This document shows, in pieces, positions 10,042 through 18,216 of a DNA stretch of 21,721 nucleotides (position 1 is the first letter of the stretch; every line of letters begins with the position of its first letter). The notes beneath the pieces were generated by a model that was given only the letters and a program-made list of their open reading frames with translations, did not search any database and was not told where the DNA came from. The DNA is from SZAS-103 sp038234715 (GTDB lineage: Bacteria > Pseudomonadota > Gammaproteobacteria > Xanthomonadales > Xanthomonadaceae). The stretch is from assembly GCA_038234715.1 (NCBI GenBank), contig JBBQTD010000056.1, forward strand, positions 1 through 21,721, in the 5' to 3' direction. The position numbers and the translations under genes were made by a program.

Positions 10042-11466
10042 ATGAGTGAGCAATTCGATGTCATCGTCATCGGCGCCGGTCCGGCCGGCTATGTCGCCGC
10101 GATCCGCTGCGCGCAACTCGGGCTGAAAACCGCCTGCGTCGACGACGCGCTCGGCAAGGACGGCAAGCCCGCGCTCGGTGGCACCTGCCTGCGCGTCGGC
10201 TGCATTCCGTCGAAGGCGCTGCTGGATTCCTCGCGCCAGTTCCACAACCTGCAGCACGGCTTCGCGGTTCACGGCATCACCGCGAACAACGCCGCGATCG
10301 ACGTCGGCATCATGGTCGGCCGCAAGGACAAGATCGTGAAGCAGTTCACCGGCGGCATCGCGATGCTGTTCAAGGCGAACAAGGTCACCGCGTTCGCCGG
10401 TTTCGCGACCCTGCATCCGAACCGCGTCGTGAAGATCAAGTCGGCAGACGGCAAGGAAACCGAACTCAGCGCGATCAACGTGATCCTTGCTCCCGGCTCC
10501 ACGCCAATCGAGCTGCCGTTCGCGAAGTTCGACGGCAAGACCATCGTCGACAATGCCGGCGCACTCGATTTCGCGTCGACGCCAAAACGCCTCGGCGTGA
10601 TTGGTGCCGGCGTGATCGGACTCGAACTCGGAAGCGTGTGGCGGCGTCTTGGCAGCGAAGTAACCATCCTGGAAGCACTTTCGGATTTCCTCGGCGCGGC
10701 CGATCCGGAAATCGCAAAGATCGCGTTCAAGGAACTGACCAGGCAGGGGCTGGACATCCAGTTGAATGCGAAAGTCAGCAAGGCCGAGGTCAACGGCAAC
10801 GAGGTCGTGATGACCTACACCGGCAAGGACGGCGAAAAGACCATCACCGTCGACAAACTTCTGGTTTCGGTCGGCCGTCGCGCCGCAACCAGGGGCGTGC
10901 TCGCGGAAGGCACCGGCGTGCAGCTCGACGAGCGCGGTCGCATCCAGGTCGACGAACACTGCCACACCGGGGCTGACGGCGTGTGGGCGGTTGGCGATTG
11001 CGTGCGCGGCCCGATGCTCGCGCACAAGGGCAGCGAGGAGGGCGTCGCCGTCGCGGAACTGATCGCCGGCCTGCCCGGCCATGTCGATCTCAACACCGTG
11101 CCGTGGGTGATCTACACCGAGCCGGAGATCGCGTGGGTCGGCAATACCGAAGCCGAACTCAAGGCTGCAGGCATTCCATACAAGACCGGCAGCTTTCCGT
11201 TCGCAGCGATCGGTCGCGCCGTGGCGATGAATGAACCGGCCGGCATGGTGAAGCTCATCGCGCACGCAGAAACCGACCGCCTGCTCGGCGCGCACATGGT
11301 TGGCGTGAGTGTGTCCGAACTGATCCACGAAGCCGTAGTGACGATGGAGTTCAAGGGCGCCGCCGACGACCTCGCGCGCATCTGCCACGCGCATCCGACC
11401 TTGAGCGAGGCCGTGCATGAAGCTGCGCTCGCGGTGGACAAGCGGGCGATCCACAAGGCGAATTGA
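10042..11466 (+). CDS. lpdA: dihydrolipoyl dehydrogenase (E3)
   Basis: The 474-residue flavoprotein reoxidises the dihydrolipoyl groups of 2-oxo acid dehydrogenase complexes using NAD+. It shows the FAD-binding VIVIGAGPAGYVAA at the N-terminus, the redox-active disulfide Cys49 and Cys54 in GGTCLRVGCIPSKALL, the NAD-binding LGVIGAGVIGLELGSVW, and the C-terminal interface dyad His451/Glu456 in HAHPTLSE. The ATG at 10042 starts the conserved MSEQFDVIVIGAG. The open frame extends 26 codons further back, but only through the extragenic repeat. No strong Shine-Dalgarno is visible (GAGCG only). Its place behind sucAB says it serves 2-oxoglutarate dehydrogenase; it may also serve other complexes. Confidence 0.96.
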   Translation: MSEQFDVIVIGAGPAGYVAAIRCAQLGLKTACVDDALGKDGKPALGGTCLRVGCIPSKALLDSSRQFHNLQHGFAVHGITANNAAIDVGIMVGRKDKIVKQFTGGIAMLFKANKVTAFAGFATLHPNRVVKIKSADGKETELSAINVILAPGSTPIELPFAKFDGKTIVDNAGALDFASTPKRLGVIGAGVIGLELGSVWRRLGSEVTILEALSDFLGAADPEIAKIAFKELTRQGLDIQLNAKVSKAEVNGNEVVMTYTGKDGEKTITVDKLLVSVGRRAATRGVLAEGTGVQLDERGRIQVDEHCHTGADGVWAVGDCVRGPMLAHKGSEEGVAVAELIAGLPGHVDLNTVPWVIYTEPEIAWVGNTEAELKAAGIPYKTGSFPFAAIGRAVAMNEPAGMVKLIAHAETDRLLGAHMVGVSVSELIHEAVVTMEFKGAADDLARICHAHPTLSEAVHEAALAVDKRAIHKAN

Positions 11467-12218
11467 TGCGGATACGGCTGCCCATGTTGGTGCTGGCTGT
11501 ATTGATGCTGGCGATCGTATCTGCCGCTGGTGCGTCAGCACAGGGCGCGCCAACAGCCAAACAATCCGCAGATGCAGATGCTGCGCGAAAAGCTGCGGAA
11601 GAGGCTGAACGTGATTCAGCCTTTGTCTCAGATCGCGAACACCATGCAGCATATGAACAAAAGGACATTTTGATCAGACTCGAACGGACCCCCTGCTACG
11701 GGAGTTGTCCCGTCTATACGGTGACGATTCTTGGGGATCGCAGTGCAACATTGGTAGCGCCGGGCATGAAGGCAAATGGCTATTCCTGTTGCGATCGAGT
11801 CAAGAGGACGACATTGTCGGCAGCCGACTACGATGGGATCGTCAAGCAGATCGAAACAATGGGGTTTTTCAAGCTCCAGGAAGACTACAGCGCACCGGTC
11901 ACTGACGTGTCAGGCGTGAAGATCACCGTGATTGCGCCTTATGGTGTCCATCGCGTGTGGAGATATGCCGTTCCCTGCGAAAGCGAATATCGCAAGATCA
12001 GGGGCCCGGACAAGCGCCCAACCATCCCCGTCAACCGTGCCGATGGACGCACCGTCACGATCGAAGATCCTGGCCGATATGGCTACCTGGATCGGGTGTC
12101 ACCTCCGCCCGACAGCCTTTGCAAGCTCGAGTTGATGATTGATCAGCTGACCGGCAGTGAGCAATGGGCAAGACAAATGCAGGCTCCGGAAGGGCACAGC
12201 GACAAAGCTTCGCACTGA
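11466..12218 (+). CDS. exported DUF6438-like protein of unknown function
   Basis: The 250-residue product begins with a clear signal peptide (RIRLPMLVLAVLMLAIVSAAGASA, cleavage expected after residue 25). An Ala/Glu-rich stretch follows, then a domain opening with LIRLERTPCYGSCPVYTVTI. That RTPCxGxCPxY motif is characteristic of the DUF6438 family, whose function is unknown. Further cysteines lie in YSCCDRV, VPCESEY and DSLCKLEL, suggesting disulfides in the periplasm. The ATG at 11466 shares its A with the lpd TGA stop (TGATG), so translation may be coupled to the operon; a TTG one codon earlier is also possible. Nothing visible links it to 2-oxo acid metabolism. Confidence 0.72.
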   Translation: MRIRLPMLVLAVLMLAIVSAAGASAQGAPTAKQSADADAARKAAEEAERDSAFVSDREHHAAYEQKDILIRLERTPCYGSCPVYTVTILGDRSATLVAPGMKANGYSCCDRVKRTTLSAADYDGIVKQIETMGFFKLQEDYSAPVTDVSGVKITVIAPYGVHRVWRYAVPCESEYRKIRGPDKRPTIPVNRADGRTVTIEDPGRYGYLDRVSPPPDSLCKLELMIDQLTGSEQWARQMQAPEGHSDKASH

Positions 12219-12419
12219 GCTGGCCGACCACCGTTCCCCGGCCCGTCGGCATTGTCGCCGAGCGTTCAGCAACGCACGAGCCCATGGCTCGCGGGCGCGG
12301 CGCGAGACCCATGCCATAAGTCACATGTCCCCCAGGTTAGCCGGCAAGTTATCATCGCAAGGTTGTATTGGGCGCATCCAAGCGCCGTAAGCCTTCTTCC
12401 GACCCGAGGATTCCCTCCG

Positions 12420-14627
12420 ATGTCCCGTCCCCGCACCCTGCCCTGCCTCCTCCCCATCATGATCGCCGCAAGTTTGACCCTTTCCTCTGGCGCGATGGCC
12501 GCGGATGCCCCGGCGACCGCACCAGCGAAGCCCGCGGTAGCCGCTATGTCCTTCACTTCGGCCAATCCGTTCTTCGCGAGCAGCACTCTGCAGTACCAGA
12601 CGCCCGCGTTCGACAGGATCAAGGACAGCGACTACATGCCCGCGCTCGAGGAGGGCATGCGCGCGCAACGCAAGGAAATCGACGCGATCGCGAACAACCC
12701 GAAGCCGCCGACCTTCGACAACACGATCGTCGCGATGGAGCGCACCGGCCAGCTTCTCAATCGCACCGGCAAGGTGTTCTTCAACCTCAGCCAGTCCAAT
12801 ACCAACGATGCAATCCAGAAGATCGAAGAGGACGTTGCGCCGAAGTATTCCCAGCACCAGGACGCGATCTTCCTCGATCCGAAGCTGTTCGCACGCGTGA
12901 AGGCGGTGTACGACCAGCGCGCCACGCTCAAGCTCGACGCGGAATCGAACCATCTGGTCGAACGCTACTACGACCAGTTCGTGCGCGCCGGGGCGCAGCT
13001 CAACGACGCCGACAAAACGAAAATCAAGGCGCTGAACGAACGCCTCGCGACGTTGTCCACCCAGTTCGGCAAGAACGTGCTCGCATCGACAGCTGCCGGT
13101 GCGGTCGTTGTCGACAACAAGGCCGACCTCGATGGCATGTCGGAAGCCGACATTGCTGCCTCCGCCGAAGCCGCCAAGGCCCGCAAGCTCGATGGCAAGT
13201 GGTTGCTCACCTTGCAGAACCATACGACGCAGCCGCAGCTGGCTTCGCTGAAGAACCGCGCACTGCGCGAGAAGCTGTTCAAGGCATCGCTCAGCCGCAG
13301 CGACACAGACGGTCCGAACGACAACCGCGCGCTGATCTCCGAGATGGCGCAGTTGCGTGCGCAGCGCGCGAAGTTGCTGGGCTATCCGACTTTTGCCGAC
13401 TACACGCTTGGCGACCAGATGGCGAAGAATCCGCAGGCCGCGAACGACCTGATGGCGCGCGTCGCCGCACCGGCGGTAGTGAACGCGAAAGCCGAGGCCG
13501 CGAAAATCCAGACGCTCATCAACGAGCAGGCCGCGGCGAAGCACGCCATGGGCTTCAGGTTGCAGCCATGGGATTGGGACTTCTACGCCGAACAGGTGCG
13601 CAAGGCCGAGTACGACCTCGACGAGGCGCAGATCAAGCCCTATTTCGAACTCGACCGCGTGCTGCATGACGGCGTCTTCTTCGCCGCGGGCCAGCTGTAC
13701 GGCCTGACCTTCAAGGAGCGCAAGGACCTGCCGGTCTACCAACCCGATGTGCGGGTGTTCGAAGTGTTCGATGCCAGCGGCAAGTCGATGGCGCTGTTCT
13801 ATTGCGATTACTACTCGCGCGACAGCAAGCACGGCGGCGCGTGGATGGATTCGTTCGTGGACCAGAGCGACTTGCTCGGCACGCGTCCGGTGATCGTCAA
13901 TGTCGCGAACTTCACCAAGCCGGCGCCAGGCCAACCTGCACTGATTTCGTTCGACGACGTCACCACGATGTTCCATGAGTTCGGTCATGGCCTGCACGGC
14001 ATGTTGTCGAAGACGAAATACCCGCTGTTCACGGGCACGTCCACGCCGCGCGACTTCGTCGAGTTCCCGTCGCAGTTCAACGAGAACTGGGCGCTTGAAC
14101 CGAAGGTATTCGCGAACTACGCGAAGCACTACAAGACCGGCCAGCCGATGCCAGCCGACCTGGTCGCAAAGATCAAGAAGTCGGGCACGTTCAACCAAGG
14201 CTACGAAACGACCGAATACGTCGCCGCTGCCCTGCTCGACATGGCCTGGCACGAACTCCCGGCCGATGCGCCACGCCAGGATGCCGATGCGTTCGAAGCG
14301 GCGGCGCTGAAGAAGTTCGGCGTGGCCGTCGATGAAGTACCGCCGCGCTATCGCAGCACCTACTTCCAGCATATCTGGAGTGGCGGCTACGCGGCGGGCT
14401 ACTACGCGTACCTGTGGACTGCAGTGCTCGCACAGGATGCGTTTGCGTGGTTCACCGAACACGGTGGCATGACGCGTGCGAACGGCCAGCACTTCAAGGA
14501 CACCGTGTTGTCGCGCGGTGGCACCAAGGATGCGCACCAGCTGTACCTGGACTTCCGCGGCAAGGAGCCGAGCGTCGAGCCGTACCTTGCGAAGAAGGGT
14601 CTCAACGCGGCGCCTGCGCAGCAGTAA
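12420..14627 (+). CDS. dcp: secreted M3-family zinc metallopeptidase (peptidyl-dipeptidase Dcp type)
   Basis: The 735-residue product has a signal peptide (LPIMIAASLTLSSGAMA, cleavage expected near residue 27) and an M3 peptidase body. The zinc site is HEFGH at 519-523 in TTMFHEFGHGLHGMLS, with the third ligand Glu548 in EFPSQFNENW. The C-terminal block YFQHIWSGGYAAGYYAYLW is typical of Dcp/oligopeptidase A, where its Tyr and His residues help bind substrate. These enzymes remove dipeptides from peptide C-termini. The export signal suggests a periplasmic or secreted form, as is common in Xanthomonadales. The ATG at 12420 is chosen because the signal peptide follows and GAGGA lies nine bases upstream. 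Dcp rather than oligopeptidase A is a judgement from length and export. Confidence 0.9.
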   Translation: MSRPRTLPCLLPIMIAASLTLSSGAMAADAPATAPAKPAVAAMSFTSANPFFASSTLQYQTPAFDRIKDSDYMPALEEGMRAQRKEIDAIANNPKPPTFDNTIVAMERTGQLLNRTGKVFFNLSQSNTNDAIQKIEEDVAPKYSQHQDAIFLDPKLFARVKAVYDQRATLKLDAESNHLVERYYDQFVRAGAQLNDADKTKIKALNERLATLSTQFGKNVLASTAAGAVVVDNKADLDGMSEADIAASAEAAKARKLDGKWLLTLQNHTTQPQLASLKNRALREKLFKASLSRSDTDGPNDNRALISEMAQLRAQRAKLLGYPTFADYTLGDQMAKNPQAANDLMARVAAPAVVNAKAEAAKIQTLINEQAAAKHAMGFRLQPWDWDFYAEQVRKAEYDLDEAQIKPYFELDRVLHDGVFFAAGQLYGLTFKERKDLPVYQPDVRVFEVFDASGKSMALFYCDYYSRDSKHGGAWMDSFVDQSDLLGTRPVIVNVANFTKPAPGQPALISFDDVTTMFHEFGHGLHGMLSKTKYPLFTGTSTPRDFVEFPSQFNENWALEPKVFANYAKHYKTGQPMPADLVAKIKKSGTFNQGYETTEYVAAALLDMAWHELPADAPRQDADAFEAAALKKFGVAVDEVPPRYRSTYFQHIWSGGYAAGYYAYLWTAVLAQDAFAWFTEHGGMTRANGQHFKDTVLSRGGTKDAHQLYLDFRGKEPSVEPYLAKKGLNAAPAQQ

Positions 14628-14655
14628 GGCATTGCGCATCAGCACTTGCAACCAG

Positions 14656-14684
14656 ACAGGCGGCTTCGGCCGCCTGTTTTTTTT
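14656..14684 (+). terminator. intrinsic terminator of dcp
   Basis: A 9-bp perfect stem (14656-14664 with 14669-14677) is closed by a C(TTCG)G tetraloop and runs into eight T residues (14677-14684). It lies 29 bases after the dcp stop. Confidence 0.95.
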
Positions 14685-14866
14685 GGGTTGGCTACGGCCT
14701 GATCGTCGGTGCGTGTCAACCTCCGAATGCTGTTCGCATCGGCAACAAGATATCGGCTCTTCGAGAAGTCGTGTGGGTAGATCCATGCGACTTCAGTCGA
14801 GGGTATTTCTATCATTGGCTTCCCGTGGTCTTGCAGATTGAGTCGTTGATCAAAGACTGTTCAGCA

Positions 14867-14908
14867 CAGCGCAATCCGCCTGTTCACTGGAGAACGCGGA
14901 TTGCGCTG
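14867..14908. repeat. orphan 13-bp perfect stem-loop
   Basis: CAGCGCAATCCGC (14867-14879) and GCGGATTGCGCTG (14896-14908) are exact reverse complements. The loop contains a further GTTC/GAAC pairing (14882-14885 with 14892-14895). No T-tract follows on either strand, so it is not an ordinary terminator. Confidence 0.7.
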
Positions 14909-14996
14909 CGTCAATCCAACCTGCGTCCCCGTGTTATGGAATCGTGCAAATCTCCACACGCCTTCACCAAGACCCAAAATATCAGGTGCTATTCTC

Positions 14997-15024
14997 TTGA
15001 CAGCAGAAATTCGACGCGATGCGC
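14997..15024 (+). promoter_or_regulatory. weak candidate promoter for acuI
   Basis: A perfect TTGACA (14997-15002) lies about 80 bases before acuI, but the expected -10 region near 15019-15024 reads ATGCGC and matches poorly. It is recorded because no better promoter is visible in the gap. Confidence 0.25.
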
Positions 15025-15082
15025 GATGTCTCCGGATGTCAGAAAACATGCTCCAGGGCGCACACACCCAGATGGATTCCGA

Positions 15083-16078
15083 ATGACGATTCCCACCAGC
15101 TTCCGCGCCTTCCGCATCCACAACGACAACCGCGTGCATCGCGCCGGGATCGAGGACGTAACGCTGGACGATCTCTCGCCTGGCGAAGTGGTGATCAAGG
15201 CCGCATATGCGTCGGTCAATTACAAGGACGCACTTGCGGGCACCGGCTCGGGCAAGATCCTGCGCAGGTTCCCGCTGGTTGGTGGCATCGATGTCGCAGG
15301 CCACGTCGTCGCATCGACCAACCTACGATTCCGCGAAGGCGACGCAGTGTTGTGCACGGGTAGCGGGCTTTCGGAAACGCGCGACGGTGGCTATGCGCAG
15401 TTCGTGCGGCTCGATGCCGCGACGACCATCGTCCTTCCGCCCGGACTCGACCCGCGCGAAGCGATGATCATCGGCACTGCAGGCTTCACCGCCGCCCTGG
15501 CACTGTTGCGCATGGAACAAAACGACCAGGCGCCCACCTTGGGCCCGATCGTGGTCACCGGCGCTACCGGCGGCGTGGGCATGCTCGCAATCGACATCCT
15601 TGCACGCGCCGGTTACGCGGTACATGCGATCACCGGCAAGCCCGAACACACCGATTTCCTGTCCGCGATCGGCGCGCAACGCGTGATCCCCCGCGCTGAA
15701 CTCCAGCTTGGCGAACGCCCGCTGGAGAACGCCCAGTGGGCAGGCGCGATCGACAACATCGGCGATGCGATGCTCGCAGGCCTCACCCGCACGATAGCGC
15801 CTTACGGCAACATCGCATGCTGTGGCCTCGCTGGCGGCGCAGCGCTGCACACCACGGTGATGCCGATGATCCTGCGCGGCGTCTCGCTGCTCGGGATCGC
15901 CTCCACGGACACGCCGCGCGCGCAGCGCGAGGAAATCTGGCAGCGCCTCGCCGGTCCATGGAAACCCGCACACCTCGAGGCGATCTGCACGCGTACCGTC
16001 GGCCTTGCGGAACTGCCGCAGGTGTTCCCGCGCATGCTGGCTGGCGGTTCGTTCGGACGCACTCTGGTGCGCCTGTAG
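15083..16078 (+). CDS. acuI: AcuI/YhdH-type NADPH-dependent acryloyl-CoA reductase / quinone oxidoreductase
   Basis: The 331-residue product is a zinc-free medium-chain dehydrogenase/reductase. FRAFRIHNDNR, ASVNYKDALAGTGSGKI, RRFPLVGGIDVAGHV and the Rossmann motif VVTGATGGVGMLAIDIL, with C-terminal RTLVRL, match the YhdH/AcuI subfamily. AcuI reduces toxic acryloyl-CoA to propionyl-CoA with NADPH; YhdH was named as a quinone oxidoreductase. The exact substrate here is inferred. The ATG at 15083 begins the conserved N-terminus; upstream in-frame codons show no family similarity. A four-codon mini-ORF at 15072-15086 ends within the start codon (ATGA), so re-initiation is conceivable. The gene stands alone between the dcp terminator and the pilH promoter. 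Confidence 0.88.
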   Translation: MTIPTSFRAFRIHNDNRVHRAGIEDVTLDDLSPGEVVIKAAYASVNYKDALAGTGSGKILRRFPLVGGIDVAGHVVASTNLRFREGDAVLCTGSGLSETRDGGYAQFVRLDAATTIVLPPGLDPREAMIIGTAGFTAALALLRMEQNDQAPTLGPIVVTGATGGVGMLAIDILARAGYAVHAITGKPEHTDFLSAIGAQRVIPRAELQLGERPLENAQWAGAIDNIGDAMLAGLTRTIAPYGNIACCGLAGGAALHTTVMPMILRGVSLLGIASTDTPRAQREEIWQRLAGPWKPAHLEAICTRTVGLAELPQVFPRMLAGGSFGRTLVRL

Positions 16079-16129
16079 CCCGGTTTCCGCCCGGTTGTCG
16101 GATCGCATCGCCGCCAACCGCATTGCCGA

Positions 16130-16157
16130 TGGACAAGCGCCAGCGCACGACTACAAT
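16130..16157 (+). promoter_or_regulatory. sigma-70-type promoter of the pilH-like gene
   Basis: TGGACA (16130-16135, five of six consensus) and TACAAT (16152-16157, five of six) are separated by 16 bases. Transcription would begin near 16164, about 20 bases before the start codon. It lies in the 105-bp gap after acuI and implies independent expression of the response regulator. Confidence 0.65.
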
Positions 16158-16183
16158 GGCCCATCGCACCCCGAGAGAGACCT

Positions 16184-16549
16184 ATGGCGCGCATCCTGAT
16201 CGTTGATGACTCCCCGTCCCAGTTGCTGGGGATGAAGCGGATCGTCGAATCCATGGGACACACCGTGGTCACCGCCGAGGATGGCGCCGCCGGCGTCGCT
16301 GCTGCGAAGAAGCACCTGCCCGACCTGATCCTGATGGACGTGGTGATGCCGAACCTCAACGGTTTCCAGGCCACCCGCCAGGTGTCGAAAGAGCCGACGA
16401 CCTCGCATATTCCGGTGATCCTTGTTACCACCAAGGACCAGGACACCGACAAGGCATGGGGCATGCGCCAGGGAGCGAAAGCGTATATCACCAAGCCGTT
16501 CAACGAAGCGCAGCTCGAAACGGCCATCAAGGACATGCTGGCCAAGTAG
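16184..16549 (+). CDS. pilH: single-domain response regulator, PilH type
   Basis: The 121-residue product is a lone CheY-like receiver with no output domain. Acidic residues Asp8/Asp9, phospho-acceptor Asp52 in LILMDVVMPNLNG, Thr82/83 and Lys104 in ITKPF form the standard phosphorylation site. MARILIVDDSPSQ, LNGFQATRQ and VTTKDQDTDKAWG closely resemble PilH, the retraction-side regulator of the twitching-motility (Pil-Chp) pathway. AGAGAG precedes the ATG by a few bases. Unlike canonical pilGHIJ clusters, no pilG, pilI or pilJ is nearby, so it may be a PilH paralogue acting with a kinase encoded elsewhere. The next gene starts directly after its stop. Confidence 0.82.
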   Translation: MARILIVDDSPSQLLGMKRIVESMGHTVVTAEDGAAGVAAAKKHLPDLILMDVVMPNLNGFQATRQVSKEPTTSHIPVILVTTKDQDTDKAWGMRQGAKAYITKPFNEAQLETAIKDMLAK

Positions 16550-17092
16550 ATGAGCGCACGCCGGGCATCCGCAGTGCATGCGTTGCCGGCCTTTGTACTG
16601 TGCGCGCTTGCCTGCGCTTGCGCTGCGGCCAATGCTGCGGGCGGCGGTATTGAACTGATCGCTGCGTATTCGGGCACGTGGAAAGCGGACATCGCGCACC
16701 TCGACACACCTTACGGCAAGGCTGCGCACGAAGCCTATACGCTGCGCAACGACTGCTGGCGCAGTGGCGAGTTTTACGCGTGCCACCAGTTTGTCGACGA
16801 AGAATCCAAAGCGGTGATCGTGTTCGGTTACGACGCGAAAACGAACGCCTACACGACTTGGCCGATCAGTGCCGGCGCCGATACCGTCCACGCCGGCAAG
16901 CTGGTCATCGACGGCAACACCTGGACGTTCCCCTGGCAGACCACCGAGAACGGCAAGACCACATGGTTTCGCGTGGTGAACGTCTTCACCGACCTGCGCA
17001 CGATCCAGTTCCGCCAGGAATATTCAAGCGATCAGGTGCACTGGATTTCGATGGGCAGCGGGGTCGAACACAAGGTCTCGGCGAACCTGTGA
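16550..17092 (+). CDS. small exported protein of unknown function
   Basis: The 180-residue product starts with a signal peptide (basic MSARRASAVHA, then LPAFVLCALACACAAANAA), implying periplasmic or surface location. The mature part, from GGIELIAAYSGTWKADIAHLD, has alternating beta-type segments (VIVFGYDAKTNAYTTW, GNTWTFPWQTTENGKTTWFRVVNVF, RTIQFRQEYSSDQVHW). These resemble lipocalin- or DUF1579-like single-domain beta-barrels, but no family is recognised with confidence. Two mature cysteines (NDCWRSGEFYACHQF) could form a disulfide. The ATG directly abuts the pilH stop, so it is likely co-transcribed from the pilH promoter, although no strong ribosome-binding site is seen. It converges with cbpA 52 bases downstream. 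Confidence 0.75.
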   Translation: MSARRASAVHALPAFVLCALACACAAANAAGGGIELIAAYSGTWKADIAHLDTPYGKAAHEAYTLRNDCWRSGEFYACHQFVDEESKAVIVFGYDAKTNAYTTWPISAGADTVHAGKLVIDGNTWTFPWQTTENGKTTWFRVVNVFTDLRTIQFRQEYSSDQVHWISMGSGVEHKVSANL

Positions 17093-17144
17093 CGCCGATC
17101 GACACAAGCCGCTAGCCCCTCCGCCAACCGATCCGATCACCCCG

Positions 17145-18068
17145 TTACGCACTGCGTGGATCGAAGTCGAATGCTTTCGACATTTTCCGGTAAAACTCTT
17201 TCTGCTCGTCGGTCATGGCTTTCGGTGCGCGCACTTCGACCTCGACGATCTGGTCGCCAGCGGCGGGCTTGCCCGGCAGTCCGCGACCGCGCAGCCGCAG
17301 CTTGCGGCCACTGTCGCTGTTGGGCGGGATCTTCAGCTCCACTCCCCCGGCGAGCGTCGGGACACTCACCGTCGCGCCCAGCGCGGCTTCCCACGGCGCC
17401 AGGGGCAGCGTGTAGATCACGTTCGCGCCATCCACCTCGAATTGCGCGTGCGGCGCATAGTCGATCTCGAGCAGCAGGTCGCCCGCGCGTCCTCGGCCCG
17501 GCCTTCCCTGCCCTGCAAGCCGGATGACCTGCCCCGGTCGGACACCGGCCGGGATTTTCACGTCAAGGACGCGCTCGTCGATCTGGATGCGGTGGCCACC
17601 GCCGGTGAGCACGGTTTCCAGCGGTACCAGCAACTTCGCACGCAGGTCGCCGCCAGTGGCTTGCTGCTGGCCGACACCGGGCCCAGCGCCAGGGCGCTGC
17701 GCTCGCCCGCGACCGCCGAACAGCGACTCGAAAAAATCGCTGAAGCCCGCGCCGCTGCCATCGTCGTCGAAGCGGAATTCGCCGCCGTTGTTTGTGTTGT
17801 TCCAGTTTTGTCCGAAGTCCGGCGGCGGCCTGAATTCCTCGCCGGGCTTGTAGCCGCGCGTGCGCAACTGGTCGTACGAGGCGCGCTTGGTGGTGTCGCG
17901 CAACACTTCGTAGGCCTCGTTGACCGACTTGAATTTTTCCTCGGCGCCGGATTCCTTGCTGACATCGGGGTGATACTTGCGCGCAAGCCGGCGATACGCC
18001 GCCTTGATTTCGGCTTCGCCCGCGCCGGGCTCGACGCCAAGCACCTTGTAATAATCCTTGAACTCCAT
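17145..18068 (-). CDS. cbpA: DnaJ-like co-chaperone CbpA
   Basis: The 307-residue product matches CbpA (E. coli 306 aa), a DnaJ homologue that stimulates DnaK ATPase and can bind curved DNA. It has an N-terminal J domain (MEFKDYYKVLGVEPGA to YDQLR, about 1-70) with the HPD motif at 33-35, a Gly/Phe-rich linker (about 75-135), and two C-terminal substrate-binding beta domains. It lacks the DnaJ zinc finger, which separates CbpA from DnaJ. The ATG at 18068 is preferred over one at 18089 because GAGGTG lies five bases upstream. hsp20 lies upstream on the same strand, 148 bases away, with a terminator-like hairpin between them. Confidence 0.93.
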   Translation of the reverse strand: MEFKDYYKVLGVEPGAGEAEIKAAYRRLARKYHPDVSKESGAEEKFKSVNEAYEVLRDTTKRASYDQLRTRGYKPGEEFRPPPDFGQNWNNTNNGGEFRFDDDGSGAGFSDFFESLFGGRGRAQRPGAGPGVGQQQATGGDLRAKLLVPLETVLTGGGHRIQIDERVLDVKIPAGVRPGQVIRLAGQGRPGRGRAGDLLLEIDYAPHAQFEVDGANVIYTLPLAPWEAALGATVSVPTLAGGVELKIPPNSDSGRKLRLRGRGLPGKPAAGDQIVEVEVRAPKAMTDEQKEFYRKMSKAFDFDPRSA

Positions 18069-18087
18069 GCTCACCTCGTCTTGCAGC

Positions 18088-18117
18088 AAAAACGGCCTGC
18101 GGCAGCGCCGCAGACCG
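18088..18117 (-). terminator. terminator-like hairpin in the cbpA leader
   Basis: On the minus strand an 11-bp stem with one G-T pair (18117-18107 with 18103-18093) and a three-base loop is followed by five T residues (18092-18088). It meets the criteria of an intrinsic terminator for transcripts coming from hsp20. It ends only 20 bases before the cbpA ATG, so it may limit read-through or act as an attenuator. A 16-codon reading frame (18121-18071) runs through it. Confidence 0.6.
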
Positions 18118-18216
18118 TCATGGTGCCGGATTACGCGCCCGCCCGGGCGCTGGCCTGGTCGACCAGCCGGCTCGATTCAGCGAACTGCCGACCAGTGTCC
18201 GCGCCGGCTCCGCCGG

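Larger units (their letters stand above)
14685..15082. other. long intergenic region before acuI
   Basis: About 400 bases after the dcp terminator carry no convincing gene. The open plus-strand frame through it is only an upstream extension of acuI with no ribosome-binding site or family resemblance. It holds an orphan stem-loop (14867-14908), a TTGACA box at 14997-15002, and a four-codon mini-ORF (15072-15086) whose stop overlaps the acuI start. Base composition is less GC-rich than the flanking genes, as expected of non-coding DNA. A small RNA here cannot be excluded. Confidence 0.6.

Noticed and set aside
12321..14786. 821-codon minus-strand open frame opposite dcp
   Set aside because: It is antisense to a clear M3 peptidase; its Arg/Leu/Val-rich product has no domain and reflects third-position GC bias.
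14414..15082. N-terminal extension of acuI by 223 codons
   Set aside because: It crosses the dcp coding end and its terminator; the family N-terminus begins at 15083.
18155..18166. 12-bp palindrome CTGGTCGACCAG between hsp20 and cbpA
   Set aside because: A regulator site is possible but no known operator is recognised and single GC-rich palindromes are frequent here.
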